A stretch of DNA of 64,000 bases, taken from assembly GCA_027475525.1 (NCBI GenBank), contig JAMWFC010000083.1, positions 124,001-188,000 of the forward strand. Direction: 5' to 3'. Source of the stretch: Macrolepiota albuminosa. Taxonomy: Eukaryota > Basidiomycota > Agaricomycetes > Agaricales > Agaricaceae. Position 1 is the first letter of the stretch; each line of letters opens with the position of its first letter. The translations under genes were made by a program, and so were the position numbers. Below, one piece after another: positions 47,600-59,277 of this stretch. Under the pieces are notes generated by a model. It was not told where the DNA came from. It was given only the letters and a program-made list of their open reading frames with translations, and did not search any database.

Positions 47600-50500
47600 T
47601 GTTGGATGCTTACACTTACATATGTTTCTGAATGTTTTCTGAATTATTTCTGAACTTCTAATGCCATTTTCATTAAGCCATTAGTCAATTATGCCTTTAA
47701 TACATGAACACTATATAATCCAGGTGGAAACTGGTGTTGAAGTGATTTGAGTAGCAAGACAAAAACCACTAAGTATTTGGAATTGGTTGGGCTTTTAGTT
47801 AGTGTAGGCTAGAAATGGGTCAAGGATGAACAAGCAGGTTACTATCAGTTTGATGTTACTACTTTTGCCAGTGACCAAAGCTTCAGGAAACATGCAAAAA
47901 AATTGGAAAAACATCTATTAAAACCAGATCATGTAATTTAGAAATCACTAGTATTTCTGAGAAAATCCTATAAAAATCATCTGATTAGAAAATTTCTGGA
48001 GAAACACTTGTTTGAAGCCATATAACTTATTTCTAACAGGTTCTAACAGGTGCATCTCCAGAAATCTCTACTACTTTCCAAAGTGAAAGCTTTGTCAAAT
48101 ATATCCCAAATGATTTGAGCTACTTATCCATCTCTTAACATTTGCATACTACAACAGATGCAAAATTGAATATTCAATCTAGTTCAATACAAAATAGACT
48201 TTTTTCAATTGACTAAGTTGTGATTCAATTATTAGATTGATTTCATTAAAACTTTCCTAATTGATAAGCTTTCAGAGGCCAATAAAATTCAAATCTATAA
48301 TAAAATACAAAAAAAAGCACTTTTAGTCTATAATATTTGTGTCAAGGATACAGACTTGAAATTTGACCATGGAGTACAAAAATGAAAGATGTGAACATGG
48401 AAACATTAACTAATAGAAGACAGACATGACAAAAAAGACTAGAATTGTAGTGACAACTGCAGCACCATGTAGTTTATGTAATTATATAATGTATGCTATG
48501 CACCTTCTTGCTACACCAACCTTTGACAGTTTGCCTCCTGGAAACTTCAAACAGTTTCCAAACTGTGTACAACTCTATTTCAAGCTTGGTCCAACAATGC
48601 ACCTACTTTTAGCAATCCAAATAACTGCTTGGCTTATCCTATTCCTTTTCATCTTCCCTAGTTAGCCTAGATGAGTCATATGCATAGACCTTACTCAGCA
48701 TTGATTATTGTTAGTCATAACTCCATGACATACTGGGTCCCAATTAGTTAAACAGTATTATAAATAGCATAGCCACTAATATAGTATATAAAAGCAGCCT
48801 GTAGGTAGAATATTTCCAGGCTGAACATTAGCAGTGTTTTTCTGGCCTACACACTGAATTGACTGTAAGCTTTAGCAATGTCCAACTACTTGGTTAGCCT
48901 TGCTCATCTCTTACCTGACTCCTGCTTGCCTCTACACCTGCTCAACACCTGCTTGTTACAGGTGCTTACTGGCTCTGTAGAAGGAGTTCTGCAGACATCA
49001 AGCACTCCTGTTACACTTGCTATACTGGAACAATTTTCCTCTTTTCAGGCTCAAGCTGTGGCTCTACATGCTTCAATTCTAAGCTTGCAAACTTTGCCAT
49101 GCATTGTGGATACTCTTGCATTTTTGGTAAAAGAATCTTCTTGCAGTATTGGACAATATCATCACATTTATAAAGACATCTTTTTGTAAAGTGATACATG
49201 CTAACCAAGTTTGAGAAGCCAATGTCAAGCAGTCTTTTTACAGAGTGATTTCTTTGTTGTGACTCAAAGCTCTGGTAAAATCTTGATATCAAGAGCATTT
49301 TTGCAATTTTGTGGTGTAATTGAGCAACTTTCTAATCATTGAGCCATAAGTAAGCAGCTGCATGAATGAATACATTTTTGAGTAAACTATGTGTATTCTT
49401 GCTTCTACCTTGTTTCTCCACAAGCAGCTGTTTAAAAATCTAATAGTGCTAAGACAAGGCTTTAATACAACATGTATAATAGGCTTGAGAGTCTGTTTTT
49501 TCATTCCATTGCTCCACAATCTTTAGACTTGTTTTAATTTTTTTTTGTGATCTTTCAATTGCAAATTTGGGAAATTATGCAAGGTTAATAGCTGATTAAT
49601 CTGATTTAAGATCCATGTCTTCTTCTTTATATCCTTTTCAATTTGGTCTTAGAAGTTAGACCATGCTTGAATCTTGGCTCTGTATCACAACTTGCACCAG
49701 CCCAACCTACAACTCTGGAACAATTCTGTCACTCATCCCATCTCAATCTCAGAGCACTCTCATCAACCACCCTGTCACTCTCAAGCTTTCAGGAGAACAT
49801 TGGCCCATCAAAGCACTGGGCCAGTGCTACTCTGGCTGAAACCAGTCAATCAAATCTGACACCTACATCTGGCATGTCACATGACCTATTTAGCATCTAC
49901 CATCCTTTATTCAGTACTTCACACAATCAGCTTTGGCACCTGCTATCAACACTCTGCACTCTTCATTTATTTTCTGACTTCTTCTTTCATTCTATCACCT
50001 TACAGCTTTTATTCTTTCAACTCTATCTATTAGTACTTCTTTCAGCCTCTGAGGTGCTCCAGTTCTTTAGCTATTATTCAGACAAGTGTGGCCCCTTCAA
50101 CACCACATACAGACAACTTACATAAGCTAGAGTTTTCCTTTCTGACTTTCAAAATCCAGAGTTTTCCTGCCTTATTTGTGCAATTGTTTTTTAGGCAATT
50201 TTCAAGTTTTTTGAAGTTTTGTTGTCCTGTACAATTGTTTCTCATGCTTCTGAGGCCCCAGAAGCATTAGTATTGGCATAGAAAATCCCTAGACTTGTTC
50301 TTTTTGGATCTCTCTCTGCTAGGTAAGTAGTTATTATGATATTGTTAGTATATACTCTAATATACTTTGGATCTCCTAGCAGCTGTGTCACTTCAAAACT
50401 GGTGGTTCCATGCTCAAATAAGCTCTCAAATCAGTAGTCTCTAACAGCTTTCTATGCATTACAAAGTAGCTGCATCTGTATAATGCTTTTGCAGCAACAA

Positions 50501-51250
50501 AGTGCTTGCTTTTTTCAGCCAAATAGTAACACTGTGCTGTGTGCAGGAAATGAAATTCTTTTGCAAAATACTGTAAAAATACAATAAAAATAATCTAATT
50601 AATTTCAGAATTCTCTTTAAATATTTTTGTTGTGGATGTTAAGATTGTGCCCTATGACAGTGACTTTGTGGTTTTGAAGAGTTAGGTGAGGTGAAATCAA
50701 AGCTGCTAAAATTTGATTTATTCTGAAATGTATTGCATGATGTACTCAGCTAGCATGGAATCTTGTCAATGGAATTACTACATTCTACAAATAATTACTC
50801 CAACTACCTGGTTATCACACAGTTGCTTTTATTATTTAACACAAGTAATGTAGAATCCGTAATAGACAGATATTTGCTCAGCATGGATGAAAGGACATAC
50901 ACTTGATGACATAGAATTTAATCAGAATGAATGAATTGTGTCTTTTCTGACTTGTTGTTTTTGTAATAGCCCTTCACTGAGACCTTGGAGTTTTATGCTC
51001 TATATGATTCAAAGAGCTCTTCTATTCTTAATTCCATTTTTGACACTCATTTTCAAGCTTAGTCGAAGCACTAAGAAATGCACAATATGGATCACATCAC
51101 TACATCAATATACAAATAATATAAAAGAATTGAATTCAAGTATTAGTGCAGAAGGGAGTTGGTACAGCCAAAGAGTTGAGGTAGTTCAAGAAGTACATGG
51201 AGCATAAAATAAACATGCAGGGATAAAGAGAAGTAACCGCAACTTTTAAA
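47600..51250. mobile_element. second CpG-poor repeat island
   Basis: AT-rich, with almost no CG between about 47600 and 50850 by eye. Long but non-conserved open frames are present. It holds a second copy of repeat B in reverse orientation (50000-50400). No intact transposon gene or terminal repeats were identified, so it is a graveyard of old element pieces. Confidence 0.65.
50000..50400 (-). repeat. dispersed repeat B, copy 2
   Basis: Reverse-oriented relative of 31390-31930, with the blocks CACACTTGTCTGAATAATAG, GGCAGGAAAACTCTGGAT, AACAAGTCTAGGGATTTTC and AACAATATCATAATAACTAC on the minus strand. Differences between copies are largely transitions. Confidence 0.65.
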
Positions 51251-51990
51251 AGTTTCGCAATATTGTTTCTGCTTTAATACATAAATGCATCTGCAAACAA
51301 CTTCCAGCTCTCTAAGGTGCTAAATCTGCTTCTGTAAGAGCCTGTTCTTGAGTGCTTGCAATCCTTTTTTATTACAAAGCCTTCAAAAGTTACACTCACC
51401 ACCCTTGCACTTGTATTTACCTCTTGAATAACCAGTTTACTTCATAGACTTGGAAACTGAGTGCTTCGTGGGTTTCTTCTTTTGGATATCAGACAGAACA
51501 CCCGTGGTAAATGTCAGGACGATATCAGGGATGTGACGACGTGAAAGGTGAACGAGGTGCCACGGATGCTTGCTTTGTGCGCGAGAGCTTATAGCTTATA
51601 TACTGCGCGTTCTGCCTGCAGACGTACCCTCAGTTCTGTTTATACGGTCTGAGGGTACGTCGACACGGACTGTTTCTTAGATACCACGTACTGAAATGTT
51701 ACCTAGGATTGTACTCATTGTGCACTATCTAGGTGTGGGTCGCACCTGGAGTCAGTTATCGCTGCGTTATAGTTCCAATAGTAAAGAATGAGTGTGGAAC
51801 TTTGGTAATTATGACCGGGCTTGGCACATGTGCAGACAGTGAGACTCTTTTCTGCTTTGAGTACTTGCGACGGTGGTGAAAGCTACCTAGAAACTCCCAA
51901 AGACACAGCCTTCTACCCACGCCTATGCCGTTATGTTTTCCCTATTTACGGAACCGAGAAGTATATATTTACTTGCAGTACACACAACAT
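51251..51990. other. intergenic between island and tRNA
   Basis: CpG content returns to normal at about 51460. It contains a perfect 13-bp hairpin at 51621-51661 (listed separately). No gene was seen. Confidence 0.45.
51621..51661. repeat. perfect 13-bp inverted repeat (hairpin)
   Basis: GACGTACCCTCAG (51621-51633) and CTGAGGGTACGTC (51649-51661) are exact reverse complements with a 15-nt loop. Function is unknown; it could be a protein-binding palindrome or an RNA hairpin. Confidence 0.85.
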
Positions 51991-52072
51991 GTCCTGTTCG
52001 ATTAGTTGGTTAAATCATCTCGTTGTGGTTAGACGCTCCGAGAAGCCGGAAGTTCGAATCCTCCACAGGACA
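51991..52072 (+). tRNA. tRNA-His (GTG) with a 9-nt intron
   Basis: The acceptor stem GTCCTGT pairs fully with ACAGGAC and is followed by discriminator A at 52072. The D arm is GATT...AATC, the anticodon stem TCTCG/CGAGA is perfect, and the T arm contains GTTCGAATC with one A-C mismatch in its stem. The anticodon loop begins TTGTGG (anticodon GTG at 52025-52027). Sixteen bases lie between the stem halves, which is a 7-nt loop plus a 9-nt intron after position 37 (about 52029-52037), the standard place for a nuclear tRNA intron. The tRNA lies 84 bp before the MSB1-like start codon. Confidence 0.82.
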
Positions 52073-52155
52073 AATTTTTGTTGCGGGCCGTGACAGGGGG
52101 GGAGACAAGATAAAAGGCGGAGTTTTCCGACGTGGGTTTGGCATCGACCACGGCG

Positions 52156-55100
52156 ATGCCGAGTCTGTTTTCTCGAGCGCGGACGCCGACCTCTGTGAAG
52201 AAACAGCCTTCGGTGCAGGAGCTGGACGAGTTTGGGCGGGTTACGAGCCGGGGAGGGAAGCGGGGGCAGACGGCGTCTGGTGGGCGCGACGTGAGCGCGA
52301 GTCCGGACCTGTCCCCGCCAGTGGTGGACGGCGCGTTCCTCCCGCTGAGCCTGGACAGCCGGGCCGCGTCGCCGCCGCACGACTACGGCTATCTCTCGTA
52401 CAAACGACATGTCGTGCTGGGCCTCGAGCAGGTCTCGCGTCTCGTCATCGTCGTCTCCAACGAGCTCGGCGCCCGCGGCGGCATCACCACCCCCTTTATC
52501 TTCTCCACCACCGCCCTCGACGTCTCCTCGTCCGCTATCAAGAAGCTCATCCAGGCCTTCCTTGCCACCTGCCTCAGCCAGTCTGCGCACGCTGCTGCTG
52601 AGGCCGAGTCGCGCTGGAGAGACGAGGCCCGTTTCGCTGGGCCCCATGAGCTCGGGATGTGTCTGCGCTGGGGCCTCGCCCGCGCCATCCGGTCTGTCGG
52701 CGGCCACTACGTCCGGGGACTGCTGTCGTGGGACCGCTATATCGAGTTCCGTAATTCTGAAATCGGTACGGGCTTGGACATTTCTTTTTTTTTTTTCTTT
52801 TACTGATGGACTTGCAGCACAGGGATACCCGGCAGGACACTTTGGAGCGCTGCTGAACGAGCTGGAGCCGACGCTGCAGACGGTGCTGATCACTCTGCTT
52901 GGGCTGCTGGCTCGGCTGACGGCAAACAGCACAAGTTCGGGTCACACGCCGCCCACGCTGTCGCCGTTGTTCGGGCCCCTGCTGTTCGGGCTCGGCCCCG
53001 CTGCACTCGCGTTCCATCACACCTATACACACTATCTCCGCGCCGCCCATGCGATGGAGCATCTCCAGCTCGTCTTTATCCGCTGGCAGGACGCTACCAG
53101 CACCGCCGCACTCGGTGTCCCTGTCCGTCTCAAGGACTGGATCAAGGGCTACCCTGCAATGCTTCCCTCTTGCCACCACCCTGCTTCTCCCGCGAACCAG
53201 AAACCCCAGCCCCGTCGCGGTGTCCGCACCGTCCGCCTCATGACCGTCCGTCGCAACGTCCGCATGTACTCCCCCGACCTCGTCAAAACCGCCGCCTCCT
53301 GGGCAGACTCGTCCGCCCCGTCCAAAAACGGCCTCCTCGTCTCCAAGGAGTGGGCACGCATTGCCCCACCCACCCTCAAGCTTCCCCCGCGCTACTCTGA
53401 TGCGTACAGGAAGCGCATGAACATGCCCCCTAATTTCCACCCCGACACTGGTGCACTCGCCGCCCCCTCATTGAACGCGTCGTCCTCGTCCTCGTCATAT
53501 GGCTCGTCCCTCACAAGCAGCGACAACAACGACTATTTCGCCCTCGGAACCAACTCGCGCACTGGCGACGACCGCTTCAGGAGCCTGACCGATCTGAAAT
53601 GGGGCGAATTCGAATCCATGGGCTTCAGCAGCCTCGAGGACGACAAGAAGTTGCAGTTTGATCTGACCGAGAGCGCGCGTACAGTGAGTTTTTTTTTTTA
53701 TCTACTTTTTTCGTCTGTCATGCTTGTTTCCCGATACGTAGCTTATCATGGACTTTTTAGGAACGTTCCACGAAGCGCGAGTCTCTGTCATGGACAGATT
53801 TTTCATCTACAGGGTTCACTCGTTCTGATGCTCCTCTCAGCACCACGCTTCAGTTCAGCACCCCTGTCGCCAAGACCATCTCCGCGTGGCCGGCGCACAA
53901 TGCTGAGCTTGCGAAAAAGCTGAAAAAGACGGAAAAGGCACTGCCGCAGTTCGGCTGGGACACGGAGCCCGTCGTCGTCAGCGAGGAGGTCATCGAAGAA
54001 GCCTTTGTCGATGTCTTCTGCGACCTCGTGTACGGCGGCGGATGGATGGACATGGAACGGTCCGAGGAACTTGATAGGGACTGTAACTGGGCTCTCGTAT
54101 GTCATCATCATATCCTGCAGCTTCTCCGCAAGCTGTCGATCAATTAACCTCATTCTTATTAACAGGTTGAATTCAAATCTCTGCCTGCCAATCGCACCAC
54201 TGTATCTGGTGGCGCAGATCCACGCGTGTCAACGAGCCTTGTGCTATTTGAAGAATTTGTGCCGCTCGAGTACAGACAGCAGCTCGCGCTGCCGCCGTCT
54301 ACGCGGCGCCGGCTGCCGTCGCTGTTCTCGTCGGGGTCGAAATCCAAAGGGTGGAAGCAGGCCGCGACGCTCAACGGACGCCCGTACGTCGTCGGACACG
54401 TGCCGCATAGTCCGACGTACAGGGAGGTGGAGTTTGAGGAGATCTTGCGCGCAGGAGGCGGCACTAAGGTTATCTCCCTTGGGTCGAGGTCCTCTGTTAA
54501 AGTCCCCCCGCCCGCGAGAGCGTCCCTCCCACCAGAGGTCCCCCCTTTGCTCCCGAAGATGAAGAAGGAGAAGGAGAGGAAGATAGTGGATAGTAATGCT
54601 GGGAAGTTGGTGATTTCTGCGCCGTTGTATACGCCTCCGCGCACTGCGCCTGCGTCTGTGTCTTCCCCTGCGCCTGCGCCCGCACCAGTAACTACAACCA
54701 CGACCACGACCGCGACCACCACTGCCATCGCAACTGCAACCGCAACTGCAACCGCAACCGCAGCCGCACCAGCAGCCGCAGCCGTTTCCGTTTCCGTGTT
54801 CGCGCCTACGGGCGGGAGCCCAACGCCCACTACGTCCGGGGCGAAGAGCGACGAGGCACACTCTGACTCGACAAAGTCGCCTTCTGTGGCGTCTACGAAG
54901 CGGTCGTCGCGGTTTCGGCTGCCGGGCGGGATACCCGTTCCGAGTCCTGGTGGACGGAAGACGGGCGCGGAGTATTCGTCGGTTGAGTTTGAGACGCGGT
55001 TCGCGAGGGGTGGGGATAGTGATGGGGATGGCGATGGGGAGGGGGAGCGGGAGGGGGATGGGGATGGGGATGGGGATGGGGAGGGAAAGGGAGTGGGAAA

Positions 55101-56646
55101 GGGAAAGGGTGCGGTGGGAGGCGGGAGGAAGAGGGGTAAGAGGCGGGGAAAGGCCAAGGAGGGAGAGGAGGATGTGGATGAAGATGAGGATGAAGATGTG
55201 TGGGTTGATATCCTTGTTGGGACGCAGAGGCGGGGACAACAGCAGCAGCGGGAGGAGGGGAGGAAGCGCGGTGCGGACCCGGATGTTGTGGGGAGGGAGG
55301 TTGAGCAGGTGCTTGCTGGTTTGAGGGACCGGACGGTGTCGGTGGATAGTCATAGTCATAGTCGGAGTGAGAGGGTGGATCGTGATCCTGAGGGGGGGTT
55401 GGATCATTTGTATGCCCGCGATGGGGACGGGGATGCGGACGGGGATGGGGATGGGGATGGGGAGGAAGGCGTACCGCGGTGGAGTGGGGAAAGTCAGTAT
55501 ACGACGAATACGAATACGAATACGGGTGAACTCGAGCACGAGCACGAGCACGAATATGGGCATGGGCACGAACATGGGCATGGGTATGAGCGCGAGGGGG
55601 ACCGAGACGAGGAGGAGGAGCTGATACGCCAGAGCCCACTTGCTGCGCGGGCAATGGCCAAGACCCAGCGGCGGATGGGGTACTTTGATCTGCATCCTGA
55701 GAGGAGGCCGGGCGGCAAGGTACAGGGCACCGTGGAGGACGCTGGAGACGCGCGGTTGGCGTATGATGTGGATGGTGATGCTGGGGATGTTGGGAGACCT
55801 TTTCCGGTGCTGGGGGCGCAAGCGCAGACGCAAACCCAAACGCAAATGCAAATGCAAGGGCAAATGCAGACGCAAACGCAGACGCCGGTGAGGAGGTTGC
55901 CGGTCCCACCGATGTCGATGGTCCCAACGGCGCCGGCGCCAGCGCCAGCGCCGCCGGTGATTAGGGTTGAGCTTGCGAACGTCGAGCCTTTGAAGCCGCT
56001 CGTGGTTAAGCCGAAGCTGGTGCGCGTCAACGGGAACGGGAACGGGAATGCGAATGCGAATGCAAGTGCGAACACGAACGGCAACGGGAACACGAACACG
56101 AACACGAATGGCAACGGGAACGGGAACGGGAATGCACAGCAGTCCCCCGCGACACCGATGAGCAAAACGGCGGCTTTGATTGAGATGTACCGCGAGAAAG
56201 AGCGGGCGAGTTCACCGAATCATAATGCTGCGACTACGAGTGCGGGTACGACTGTGACTGCGACTGCGGGTACGGCTTCGCCTGTGTCGGTGCAGTCTTC
56301 GTCTCGGCTTCCTGTGCGGGCATTCGCGAAGGAGGGCGGGGCCGCGTCTGCCCCTGTTGCTGTGCCTGTGTCTATGCCTGCGCCTGCGCCTGTTGTGGTA
56401 CCCGTGCCGGTGCCGCTCGTCGCGCCTTCGCCAAAGGTTGCGTCTGCGCTGTCGTCTTCGCATCCGTCGGTGCTCTCTCCCTCGGTGGGCACGCCTTCAC
56501 ATCCGTCGGTGCTCTCGCCCTCGGTGGGCACGCCGCTCGCGGAGCCCCCGCGCATCCCTGTTGAGGAGACTGGCCGCGCGAGTCCCGGGAGGTATGTGCA
56601 TGGTGCGCCGTTGCATAATGTTATGGAGGAGGAAGAGGAGGAGTGA
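52156..56646 (+). CDS. MSB1/Mug8-type RhoGAP-like morphogenesis protein
   Basis: Exons 52156-52765, 52818-53683, 53761-54096 and 54166-56646 join in frame to about 1430 residues. The N-terminal half matches the fungal Msb1/Mug8 RhoGAP-like domain: VQELDEFGRV, YGYLSYKRHVVLGLEQVSRL, GGITTPFIFSTTALDVSSSA, KKLIQAFLATCL, FIRWQDATSTAALGVPVRLK and later IEEAFVDVFCDLVYGGGWMD. Yeast MSB1 links Cdc42/Rho1 signalling to bud and polarised growth, so a role in hyphal polarity is likely. The C-terminal 600 residues are extreme low complexity: G-D and G-E, H-E/H-G, T-N, Q-T, Q-M, N-G and N-A dipeptide tracts and a duplicated SHPSVLSPSVGTP. The repeats are hexanucleotide microsatellites and may vary in length between strains. 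They make the reverse strand look open over long distances. Confidence 0.85.
55010..56130. repeat. coding hexanucleotide microsatellites
   Basis: Tracts of 6-nt units inside the MSB1-like gene: GGGGAT-type at 55015-55090 and 55420-55470, ACGAGC/ACGAAT-type at 55500-55590, CAAACG/CAAATG-type at 55820-55890 and AACGGG/AACACG-type at 56027-56130. They encode alternating dipeptides and keep the reading frame. Confidence 0.85.
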
Positions 56647-57229
56647 GGAAGCGAGGCGAGGCGGCGAGATGTTTAAATTAAACGCGCTTTTCGTGCAAGG
56701 TCAGGATCGGTGAATGTCCCTCTCGCTTGCTTTGATTACCCCTACCCCTCCTCCTTGTTGTTCCCCCCCCCCTACCCCACCCCTCCGTTTTTCTACTAGG
56801 TTGAAAAATTCTTTTCTAACTATTCAGTCATACGTTATGTTTTTTTTCCTTGATGAAGTGCGCGCTCGACTGCGCCTCTCTCTCTATCCTTTAGTATACT
56901 TTATTATGTCTCCTTCTCTCTATTCTTGAATCTCGCTCGTTACTCTCTTTTTCCTTTAATTATCGTCGACAGTGCTATTGATGATACCCTGCCGGAGCTG
57001 GACACCGGATTCCAGCATACCTACCTACTCGCCTACATACATACATGCACACACTCTCTCTTTGCGGATTATACTCTGAAAATGTTATTGCTTTTAACTC
57101 TTTTGTTGTGTGTCGGGGATTAGTAAATCGACACGACTATTATCACGCGAACCGAAAAACACAACACGTGATCACAAAATTTCGAGTTTCGTGGGCTGTC
57201 AAGCCTAAGTTGTGGCTCCCGCTCTCCAA
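56647..57229. other. intergenic, MSB1 3' end and UTP18 promoter
   Basis: This 583-bp gap holds a C-rich run near 56760-56785, pyrimidine-rich stretches and short CATA repeats near 57040. No gene was seen. Confidence 0.5.
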
Positions 57230-59277
57230 ATGGCCAGACATGCGCGCAAAAAGCAAAAGTTATCCCGGGAGACGTCGAAATCCCAGCCTATTGGAACAGA
57301 TTCCTTGATAGACGACGCCTTGAAGGACGATGAGGAAAGACGGCTCGAGAGTATGCTCTTTGGGACGAAATTCGTTCCTAGGGACAAGGATCCTGCCTTG
57401 AACGCTGTTGAAGATGATGAAAACGTACCGGAGTATGCTGGGAATGTGTTGAATAACCTCTTGGACTCGGATGTGCGTCTGTGTGCTGTTTTTCTCTGAT
57501 TGTGATGGCCTGCCTAACCAGGGGGGTTTTTGCATTTAGCTATTCTTTGTCGATGATGGCGCTGTTGCTCCTAATTCTGAAGAAGACGATGGGAACGGTG
57601 ATGACCAAGAAGATGACAATGAAGCTCGAGACTCTGACGCGGAATCCTCGTCTCCGTCAACCTCACGGACGCGATCACCCTCTCCCAAACCCTTGCTTAA
57701 ATCTCGCAAACCTCCAGCCTGGATCGACCCCTCAGACCCTCCCACTGTCTCGCTTGCTTCTTCGCGGCTGCGCAAGCTGCGCGACGCGCCGACTGAAGAG
57801 ACACTTTCTGGCCGCGAATACGAGGCGCGTCTCCGGCGACAATACGAGCGAATAAACCCCGAGCCCGCGTGGGCCGCGAAAGCGCGCAAGGAGAAAAAAG
57901 AGGAAGCAGGAGACGGTGCGGGGATCGCAGATCTTTTGGCGTCGACGAGCGGGATCCTAGGACGGCGGGATAAGGTCCATTTGAAGGCGGGACACGTGGA
58001 GCTTGAGCGGTTGCGCGATGCAAATTTGGATGCGCAGGCGTCGGGGAGTGGTGCGGTACGCGTCGTTGCGTTCCATCCGAGCGAGCGCGTCCCTGTGTTG
58101 TGTGTCGGGAGCGCTGACCGGCGTATCCGGCTGTTCAATGTACGTCTTGTCTGCCGCTGGGATACACCTCGTTCTCACTCGATAAACGCTGTGTACAGAT
58201 CGATGGACATACAAATCCTCTACTGCAGACGCTACACGTCCCTTCTCTGCCACTGACCTCTCAATCAAGCGTCGCTTTTCACCCACTCGGCTCATCACTC
58301 CTACTCACTGGCCCTCGTCCATTCTTCTACACTCACGACCTCCAAGCCGGCACCACAACTCGTCACGCCCGCGGGCTCTGGGGCACTACCTTCAATACCG
58401 TTAATGACGTAACGTACTCCCGGAAACGCGGGCGCAAAGGCAAAGGCGAGGACTCGGGGAGAGGTGGCGGCGGCGGGGAGGGTATGGAGGTCACGGCGTT
58501 CAGTCCAGGGACGGGAGACATGCTTGCGGTGGCTGGGCGCGGAGGGTACGTGCACCTTGTTGACTGGAAGAGCGGTGCTGGGCAGGTCGTGGGTAGCCTC
58601 AAGTGCGGCGGTGGAGGGGGTGGTGTGCGATCCCTGTGGTGGCCATCTGCGCAGCAGCTGGCGGTCCTCAGTGGAGACGCAGAGGTGTATCTGTGGGATG
58701 TAGGTGAGCGAAGATGTGTGAGGAGGTGGAAGGATGAAGGAGGATTTAGGGGCGCTGGGCAGGTTATGACGGGTTGGCGAGGAGCGAGAGAGGAAACTGG
58801 TTTCTTGGCTGTTGGGTATGTGCTTTCTTGTCCGCCAAATCGCGTTTTAATATCTTTAATATGGTGATATAGGTCCAACACAGGTTTCGTGAACGTATAT
58901 GGCGCAGATTCATTTGCATCCAACAATCTTTCCACGCCTAAGCCATTGAAAAACATCGCAAATCTCACCACAGCCATTTCTTCGATTCGATTCAATCACG
59001 ATGCTCAATTAATGGCAGTGGCCAGCCAGCAAAAGAAGGACGCTATGCGTTTGGTAAGTCTGACTCTTTTTATAAGGCTTCAATAGATTCAATGGTCTTT
59101 GTTATTTATTTCTAGATTCACACACCCTCGCTGACGTCGTTTGCAAATTGGCCGACATCAGGCACACCATTGGGTCACGTCACGGCAATTGACTTTTCTG
59201 CACGGAGCGAGTATTTTGCAATTGGCAATACAAGAGGTCGAGTACTTTTGTATCATTTGAAGGATTATGGGGTTTGA
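57230..59277 (+). CDS. UTP18: U3 snoRNP component UTP18 (WD40)
   Basis: Start ATG at 57230 (MARHARKKQKLSRETSKSQP). An N-terminal conserved block (DDEERRLESMLFGTKFVP) is followed by an acidic linker, then PPAWIDPSDP, GREYEARLRRQYERINPEPA WAAKAR and WD40 blades: VRVVAFHPSERVPVLCVGSA, ADRRIRLFN, SVAFHPLGSSLLLTG, EVTAFSPGTGDMLAVAGRGG, YVHLVDWKSG, LAVLSGDAEVYLWDV, GFVNVYGADSF, SIRFNHDAQLMAVASQQKKD and the ending VTAIDFSARSEYFAIGNTRG. These features identify UTP18, a subunit of the UTP-B module of the small-subunit processome, which acts in the nucleolus on 18S rRNA maturation. Five short introns. The final residues LLYHLKDYGV match the family end. Intact. Confidence 0.92.

Noticed and set aside
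49643..50125. 160-codon plus-strand frame in the second island
   Set aside because: Composition is Ser/Leu/Phe-rich with no domain; it overlaps repeat B on the other strand and is probably chance.
52015..52932. 305-codon open frame on the minus strand
   Set aside because: It is antisense to the MSB1-like gene, low in complexity and without any domain. GC-rich coding DNA often leaves open antisense frames.
54244..55927. Long minus-strand frames of 543 and 344 codons
   Set aside because: They lie opposite the hexanucleotide repeats of the MSB1-like tail; their Arg/Leu, Pro/His dipeptide runs are mirror images of the repeats.
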